This document shows, piece by piece, positions 6,747 through 12,200 of a DNA stretch of 21,442 bases. The notes beneath the pieces were generated by a model. That model had not been told where the DNA came from. It did no database searches and saw only the letters and a list, made by a program, of their open reading frames with translations. Positions within the stretch are counted from its first letter, which is position 1, and every line of letters starts with the position of its first letter. A program made the translations under genes and the position numbers. The stretch lies in the IMG/VR virus record IMGVR_UViG_3300004448_001646, positions 1-21,442 of that record. The stretch is one strand, 5' to 3'. The DNA is from a virus.

Positions 6747-6785
6747 ATACGTTTTGTATCTTCGATGCTCCCACAATTTCGTGGG
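6745..6785 (+). promoter_or_regulatory. Two adjacent small hairpins with an embedded Bacteroidetes-like -7 motif
   Basis: After the nuclease stop there is an inverted repeat AGATAC-gtttt-GTATCT (6745-6761) and a second one CCCAC-aatttc-GTGGG (6770-6785). The motif TATCTTCG (6757-6764) is one base from the flavobacterial/Bacteroides -7 consensus TAnnTTTG, but no clear TTG -33 element is present at the expected distance. The second hairpin is followed by CTTTAAC, too weak a U-tract for a confident terminator. The 64-bp gap could therefore hold a promoter for the small gene at 6811, a processing site, or a weak terminator. Confidence 0.35.
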
Positions 6786-6810
6786 CTTTAACAATTATTT
6801 ATCGCTTATT

Positions 6811-6909
6811 ATGGAAGACTTCGACAAATTCGTAGCAGAACTTGAATCGGCTGAACAACCGACTTGTAATATTTTAAACCCAGAAGATTGCGAAGCGTGT
6901 GGCTCCTGA
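6811..6909 (+). CDS. 32-residue acidic cysteine-containing mini-protein
   Basis: Unrecognised. This ATG-started frame encodes 32 residues: an acidic helix-like first half (starting MEDFDKFVAELES) and a tail with three cysteines, including CEAC (28-31). Support comes from fully natural residue content, a preceding gap with hairpins and a promoter-like motif, and a stop codon that fits exactly against the stop of the convergent minus-strand gene with no spacing. The Cys pattern could bind a metal or form disulfides, but this is speculation. Its small size keeps confidence moderate. Confidence 0.5.
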   Translation: MEDFDKFVAELESAEQPTCNILNPEDCEACGS

Positions 6910-6916
6910 TCAGGAG
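6903..6916. terminator. 14-bp perfect palindrome at the convergence of the two transcription blocks
   Basis: CTCCTGATCAGGAG is a perfect palindrome holding both convergent TGA stop codons (6907-6909 on plus, 6912-6910 on minus). As RNA it forms a 5-bp stem with a GATC loop on either strand. On plus it is followed by the moderately U-rich ATTAATTTCTT; on minus no U-tract follows. A role as a bidirectional terminator or RNA end-protecting hairpin is inferred from position. The stem is short, so a fortuitous palindrome cannot be excluded. Confidence 0.4.
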
Positions 6917-7326
6917 ATTAATTTCTTACGTAAGAAAAGCACAGATAGAAGAAGCAACAGTAAGTAAAAAGAAAACTTGTAAACCTTGTTGTACCACCTG
7001 TCGCTGTCCTTCATAACGATGGACGGGACAGGTACTTCTATCACCTGTACAATAGTATCACTTTCGCAAATTGCGTCTACCATAATGGTGTCAAACGAAC
7101 GCACGATGTTAACCTTAAGTCTATCCTTAGTGATGGTAATGGTGTCCCGCTGTTGAAGAGTTATGGTATCACGCACCGAGACCGGTGCAGTTACAATCGT
7201 ATCCGTAACAACAACCGTGTCTTTCCTTAGTACGCTGGGGTCTTTCTTGATTGCTTTTCTTAGGTGCCACTGCGCGCTGCAACTGCTCAATGATAGCACT
7301 ATTATTAATAAGGATAGCCATTTCAT
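6910..7326 (-). CDS. Candidate unimolecular spanin (lipoprotein with C-terminal membrane segment)
   Basis: This 138-residue protein begins with a lipoprotein signal peptide whose lipobox is LSSC (Cys16), predicting an N-terminal lipid anchor. It ends with one hydrophobic segment, FSFYLLLLLLSVLFL (about 118-132), followed by Arg-Lys-Lys. Between them lies a beta-prone periplasmic region with repeated DT(I/V) motifs at Asp36, 42, 53, 61, 79 and 90. N-terminal outer-membrane lipidation plus a C-terminal inner-membrane helix is the architecture of u-spanins such as T1 gp11 (about 130 residues), which fuse inner and outer membranes at the end of lysis. It is the last gene of the late block, next to a holin candidate, which fits. 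The alternative is an ordinary phage lipoprotein of unknown role. Confidence 0.7.
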   Translation of the reverse strand: MKWLSLLIIVLSLSSCSAQWHLRKAIKKDPSVLRKDTVVVTDTIVTAPVSVRDTITLQQRDTITITKDRLKVNIVRSFDTIMVDAICESDTIVQVIEVPVPSIVMKDSDRWYNKVYKFSFYLLLLLLSVLFLRKKLIS

Positions 7327-8406
7327 TTATCTCAACTGATAGTTAACACCCGCTCTTAGGTTGAATATATTTCTGTCCCAATACTTCATGTACTCGACCT
7401 CTGTAAAAATACCCCAACGCTTTCCGGGCTTCCAACCCAAAACAATACCTGTACTGTAGTCAACCCATTGGTTCCCATCTACGTAGTTGCTATAAGAAAA
7501 CTCTTCTTTGTCACCTACGTGCATGTGGTAAGGAAGAATGTTTAACCAAGAGTGTATCCAGAAGTCATCCTCATAGTGATAATAGTCTACCCCAATTATC
7601 GCAGACACAGACTGAATAAGACCAACACTATCTATGCTAAGTTTGTTGAATTCATTTACGATACCAGGGTAGATATATCTGCGGAAGTCTTCATCGGTAT
7701 CAGCAACCTTTTCTCCGCTAGGGTCTAGCCAGTACCAATCAAAGTTATCTACCTCGTCATCGTTATCATAATCAATGCCATAGTAGATGTCTTCATATCC
7801 CATATTACGCACTAAGTCCCACCACGGATTATGTGCTAAGAAGTCTGCTATTGGATTATATCCATATGACCTATGTAAACGCCCGGCAACACCTGCTGAA
7901 AAGTCTAACTCACCTATATGTAATCTTAGTCTTGATTCTACTTGCGTGTAATTCAAATCAACAAGCCCTTGACTATAGTACTCCCCCTTTACCATAAAGT
8001 ATTTAGCAAGGTATCTAAGGAAGTATCTTTGGTTTAAGTATGCTGACCCTTGCTGACGACCCACATCGTACTGAGCAAGGTATTCAAGTCCCTTCACAGA
8101 ACCAACTGTAGCAGACAACGCTGTTGTAGACTCTGTTTGTCCGTCATAGAACCTGTTCTGTCTGTTCTCATAGTCATACCGAGCAACCCTACGTACTCCT
8201 ATGGTTGCCTTATAATCAAATGGATTCTCTATAGTTATGTCTTGAAGATCCCCGCCTTGAGTTACATAGTATTCTTTTTGAGCAGGCATTGGTGAAGAAG
8301 CAAAAGCACTCGTGTAAAATGTAGCGTACTTAAATATACCCCCCACCACCTGTGCCTGGGATAACATGGAAAACAGTACAAAGAAAGTAATTAGTATGTT
8401 TCTCAT
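7327..8406 (-). CDS. Exported protein, probable outer-membrane beta-barrel
   Basis: This 359-residue protein has a clear Sec signal peptide (MRNILITFFVLFSMLSQAQ, cleavage after about residue 19). The mature sequence is dominated by aromatic-rich alternating strands (for example LAKYFMVKGEYYSQGLVDLNYTQVE and the C-terminal KRWGIFTEVEYMKYWDRN). It ends in Tyr-Gln-Leu-Arg rather than the common terminal Phe. It has acidic loops, including DIYYGIDYDNDDEVDNFDW around residues 205-223. The profile is that of an outer-membrane barrel, unusual cargo for a phage. It lies in the envelope module between the thioredoxin-like and spanin genes (start overlaps the upstream stop by 1 bp). Possible roles are superinfection exclusion, envelope remodelling or a lysis accessory; none is shown by the sequence. 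Confidence 0.7.
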   Translation of the reverse strand: MRNILITFFVLFSMLSQAQVVGGIFKYATFYTSAFASSPMPAQKEYYVTQGGDLQDITIENPFDYKATIGVRRVARYDYENRQNRFYDGQTESTTALSATVGSVKGLEYLAQYDVGRQQGSAYLNQRYFLRYLAKYFMVKGEYYSQGLVDLNYTQVESRLRLHIGELDFSAGVAGRLHRSYGYNPIADFLAHNPWWDLVRNMGYEDIYYGIDYDNDDEVDNFDWYWLDPSGEKVADTDEDFRRYIYPGIVNEFNKLSIDSVGLIQSVSAIIGVDYYHYEDDFWIHSWLNILPYHMHVGDKEEFSYSNYVDGNQWVDYSTGIVLGWKPGKRWGIFTEVEYMKYWDRNIFNLRAGVNYQLR

Positions 8407-8738
8407 CAGAATTTACTTGCTCCAGTTATTTTATCAATGACATCCTGTATATCCTGGTGTGTAACAGAAAGACTCAATGAAAGCCCTGGCTCCCACCGCT
8501 GTATCTCTTTACCGTTTTCGTAAAGTATTATTGTAGGAACAGACTTTATGTCTGCGTATTCTTTAACCTCAGCATCATCAATCCATGCGCCGATAACCCG
8601 GGCGTCACTAATTTTTTTTAATGATACGCTGTTGGCTGAATTAAACTCAGCGTTATAATGAACCACCACCAAGCCCCTGGTCGGTACCTTGAAGGCACAC
8701 AGCAGGGTAAACGCTATGGCGAGGGCGGCCTTTTTCAT
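8406..8738 (-). CDS. Exported thioredoxin-fold protein lacking the CxxC active site
   Basis: This 110-residue protein has an N-terminal signal peptide (residues 1 to about 20). The mature part follows the thioredoxin plan: strand GLVVVHYNAEF (22-32), then helix, strand ARVIGAWID (46-54), helix, the cis-proline strand SVPTIILYENGKEIQRWEPG (66-85, cis-Pro68), and a C-terminal helix. At the active-site position, where WCxxC is expected, it has NSANS (33-37). The only Cys is in the signal peptide, so it cannot act as a redox enzyme. A binding or chaperone-like role in the periplasm is the likely alternative. It overlaps the upstream coiled-coil gene by 4 bp (ATGA). Confidence 0.7.
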   Translation of the reverse strand: MKKAALAIAFTLLCAFKVPTRGLVVVHYNAEFNSANSVSLKKISDARVIGAWIDDAEVKEYADIKSVPTIILYENGKEIQRWEPGLSLSLSVTHQDIQDVIDKITGASKF

Positions 8739-9016
8739 TTCATCTCGAAGAGGCGCTCCTCTATTTTATCTAGTTGCTTTTTAATATCATCAACATCAGA
8801 CTTGGTGTTCATGATTGTAGTACGTATTAACTCATCCTTTAAGTCGTACTCTGTTCTTCCTATCACTGGCACAGGCAATTCTTTTGCCTCCTGCACCTCA
8901 GCCTTTAGGTCAAAGTATCCAAGACTAACTATTACTGCGCCGCCGATAATCATACCAACGGTCTTTAGTGATAGCCCTACTACTGTGTCTTCTGATATCT
9001 CTTTATTTATCGCCAC
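8735..9016 (-). CDS. Single-pass membrane protein with C-terminal coiled coil
   Basis: This 93-residue protein has one hydrophobic segment (TVGMIIGGAVIVSLGYF, about residues 15-31). A charged alpha-helical region follows, ending in a heptad-like coiled coil (KSDVDDIKKQLDKIEERLFEM). I chose GTG 9016 as start, giving MAINKEISEDT and a 14-bp overlap with the holin candidate, like other overlaps here. The in-frame TTG at 9028 would add four residues. The topology suits a membrane-anchored lysis accessory, an antiholin-like or oligomerising protein, or an inner-membrane partner of the exported proteins downstream. No specific family was recognised with certainty. Confidence 0.68.
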   Translation of the reverse strand: MAINKEISEDTVVGLSLKTVGMIIGGAVIVSLGYFDLKAEVQEAKELPVPVIGRTEYDLKDELIRTTIMNTKSDVDDIKKQLDKIEERLFEMK

Positions 9017-9236
9017 CGGATTTAGCAAATTTTTCTAATCCAGCAATTCCAAAACAACCAATCGTGACATACACAAAAGAGTTATAGACGCCTTCATTAA
9101 TTACTAAATCTTTTCCGAATGCACCAGTGATAAGATCAAGAGTCATTACCAAAACCATTACAGCAAAAGAAATTGCACCAAGAATACTCTTCTCGTTCCA
9201 GTCGTTGCTGTCCTTAAATATTTGTTTCCACTTCAT
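9003..9236 (-). CDS. Holin candidate (two transmembrane helices, 77 aa)
   Basis: The protein has two hydrophobic helices, ILGAISFAVMVLVMTLDLIT (about 18-37) and SFVYVTIGCFGIAGLEKFA (about 52-70). They are joined by a short loop (GAFGKDLVINEGVYN) and flanked by a charged N terminus and a Lys-rich tail. Size and topology match class II-type holins, and closely similar small proteins are common next to lysis genes in Bacteroidetes phages (from recall). Holins form the inner-membrane holes that time lysis. It begins 18 bp after the giant virion gene and heads the five-gene envelope module. No endolysin is recognised nearby, so the call rests on topology and context. Confidence 0.65.
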   Translation of the reverse strand: MKWKQIFKDSNDWNEKSILGAISFAVMVLVMTLDLITGAFGKDLVINEGVYNSFVYVTIGCFGIAGLEKFAKSGGDK

Positions 9237-9240
9237 ACAG

Positions 9241-9248
9241 CGAAGATA
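9241..9248 (-). promoter_or_regulatory. TATCTTCG motif just upstream of the holin candidate
   Basis: On the minus strand TATCTTCG lies 4 nt before the holin ATG, in an 18-bp gap. It is identical to the motif at 6757-6764 on the plus strand and one base from the Bacteroidetes -7 consensus TAnnTTTG. A transcript starting a few bases downstream would be leaderless or nearly so. No convincing -33 TTG is seen, so this is a weak promoter call. Confidence 0.25.
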
Positions 9249-9254
9249 AGAATC

Positions 9255-12200
9255 CTATTTTGGAAGTTCGAGGCCGTACTTTATATACATAGCCTCCTCT
9301 GGACTCTTAGAAAACGTCCTGTCAATAGTACTCTCTACACTGGAGACGATACTGTAGTTACCAAACTTAGCAGAATAGTTAGCGGCAAACTGATAGGCTC
9401 TCTTTATCTCATCCAACCGCACCTGTCTGTTTATTTTTTCGTTATCACTAAGAGAGGTGTATGGCTTACGGAAATTCTGTGCGCTCATGTTGTAGTAGAA
9501 CTGTCTTGATATATCAACAGGGTAGTCCCTAAAGATTACTGCAGTAGACAACTCAGCCGCTGTTTCAAGGGGTTGCAACTCTAAGTCTGGGTTTTCCTTT
9601 GCTTCCTTCATGCGCTTGCGGTATTCACGAGCGATGTAGTTCATGTTAGGCGGTATGAAAGTCTCCTTAAATATATAAGAGCCATAGGCATCTGACCACT
9701 CCGTTAGGTTAGGGCCAATGATATATCTATGGAACCAGCCTACGTCCTCGTTATTAAGGATTGGTCGTCCATAAGAGTCTTTTCCATCAACAAGATTAAA
9801 GAGTAATCGTGCCGCAAGGTTAGGGTCTTTGAAATCAGACGCTATACTTTGCAACATATTGCTTCTTGATATACCATTACGACCATATATAAGTCCTTGC
9901 AATTCATCGTATGGGTCTTCCGAACTCATGTTAGCAAAACGAATTTTACCGTCTTTACCCATCTCCACAGCGACAATGTTTGAGCCCTGCATCCATGGAG
10001 GTAATACATAATTAGTAGACCTTGCTTGTTGTCCAAGTTCATCTTCCTCATCGTCCTTTAATAACAGACCCGCTATGGCTTGATACCCTACTTTAGATAG
10101 ACCGGCAAGTGCGAGTCCCATGCTTAGTGTACCAGCACCGTCTGTCATGTACGCACCACGCTGTGATTTCGTTAGGTTCTCGTTGGTCATAGCCTGTCCC
10201 AGATCAGCAACTGCATTGCGATAGATACTAAAGAAACTACGGAAGGCTTCAACACGGAATGAAAGGAAGTCACCCACTGGCAACTTAAATAGATTACGTA
10301 ACGAGGGGTGTATACGAGACATGGTGGGCATGTTCTGTTTGATGCGCTCCGCTGTCATCTCATCGACCTGTTGCTTTTGAGCAAAAGAAAGTTCAGCGTA
10401 TGACTTACCCTCGGGATTAGACTCAAGTCTCTTAGCAAAGTTTTCACGCTTGGTGAGGTAAGCAATCATCTTGGTATAGTCATCAATGAATCCATACTGA
10501 TATGCAGTACGCGCTGCACGTACACCCAACTCCCGCTGTGCTTTCTTTACACCTGCTGGTAACCACTTCCACGCTAACTCGGGAGACACGCCTTCCAACT
10601 GTTGCATGAATGAATCATTGATGTCACTAAACATACCCATGTTTGGAGATGAGCCAAGCAATCCAAGTTCACCCATGCGGTCAAGGATTGCTTCATACTC
10701 TGGGTCTAACTCACCGTCCTTCATCTTCTTGAATCTGTTCCTTAAGTCTTCCATTGCGGTAAGCCCTCCTCTGTGCTTATTAAATGGAAGCACAAAGTTT
10801 GCTCCTAAGAAATACCAACCACCCATGATGTTCTTTCTCCAGGTAGGTAGGTTATATAGTACACGTACACGACGCATCTGCAACAATAGTTTATAATATC
10901 CTTGAAGAACTTTGTTGTCAGACTGATACATCGGTGTTTGCTTCAGCATGCTAACGAAGTCATTCTTCACAGCCTTACCGCTCATTGGAGATTTCTTCTC
11001 CTCAATAACCGTATAGTTTTCTATAAAGTAGTCCTTTAGTTTGTCTTCGATGTAGTCAATCTGATCTGAAGGAAATGCAGGGGGTTGACCATCTATTAGT
11101 TCACCACCTGTTCTTGTATAGAAATCATCGAAGGACTCTTCCTTACCCATAAGACCCAAGTCACGTGCAAATTGTTCAGCCCTCACCCCAAGTCTTTTCT
11201 CTGGGTCTTTAGACATGATAGCACGTACAATCGGAGTCGTAACAATTAAATCACCAAGGTTACTGCGCTGTGCAATCTCATTTACTCTATCCACCAGCGT
11301 GAATTGCTGCACCATGTTTGTAAGGGTAGCAACCGTTTGACTGAACTTAATGTATGGGTCTTTCTCTACACCCATGTAGTCCATCAACTCAATAGGTAAG
11401 TCTTGACGCTGTTTTAATTTCTTAGTAGGTATTCTTAGTTTACCCAAGTCTTTACTGCCAGCCAAGCCTTCGCCATATCTACCTTGAGATTCTCGTGATG
11501 CTGCCTCTATGTTTCTCAGACTATCCTTGACCCTGTTCTTAACCTCTTCTATCTGGGTTAACTCTATGAACTGAGCAATGTCATCTAACTCATTCACATC
11601 AAGATTCCTGGCCTCCATCTCCGCAAATTGCTCGTCAGTAAGGCTTTCATTTTCATATATGTCATAAGCCATGTCATAAATCATGGCATCAACCATAGAT
11701 TTCTCAGCGGCTGCCCTTAGTTGCGGGTCAAACTTAAAGTTGGGATCAGTAAACGCACGGTATGTTCTTGTGCCGTATGACGCTGTGTTATCTATAATAG
11801 TCTCCTGCAATTCACTGCTTAGATTATCAAAGACAGCGCTGTTCTGTATAGACTCCTGCATCGAAGCACGTATCGCTGTTAAGCGTCCCAGTTGTTTTAC
11901 TAACTCGGGGTTTATTTCTTGCAGTTTATCAAAGGCTTCTCGCCTTGTCTCTTCCTTTGCACCAAACAGGTAGTCATTAGACAGGTCAGCCACCTCTTGT
12001 CGCTGCTCGTCTGGTAACTTATTTGTTATCTTATTTATCTGACGCAAGGCAAGGTAAAATCTATTGATGTGCTGTACGTTTATAGACTCTGAAATCTCCA
12101 GTGCTTGAAGTACATCTCTACGTGTTCCCCTAAGCCTGTCTATACCAAGAACCTTCTCGAGTTTCTTTGCTAATGCGTTTAATTTAGGGCCTAGAATTCC

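Noticed and set aside
8024-8032. TATCTTTGG, a perfect match to the Bacteroidetes -7 promoter element on the plus strand
   Set aside because: It lies antisense inside the outer-membrane protein gene, with no TTG -33 element and no credible plus-strand gene downstream.
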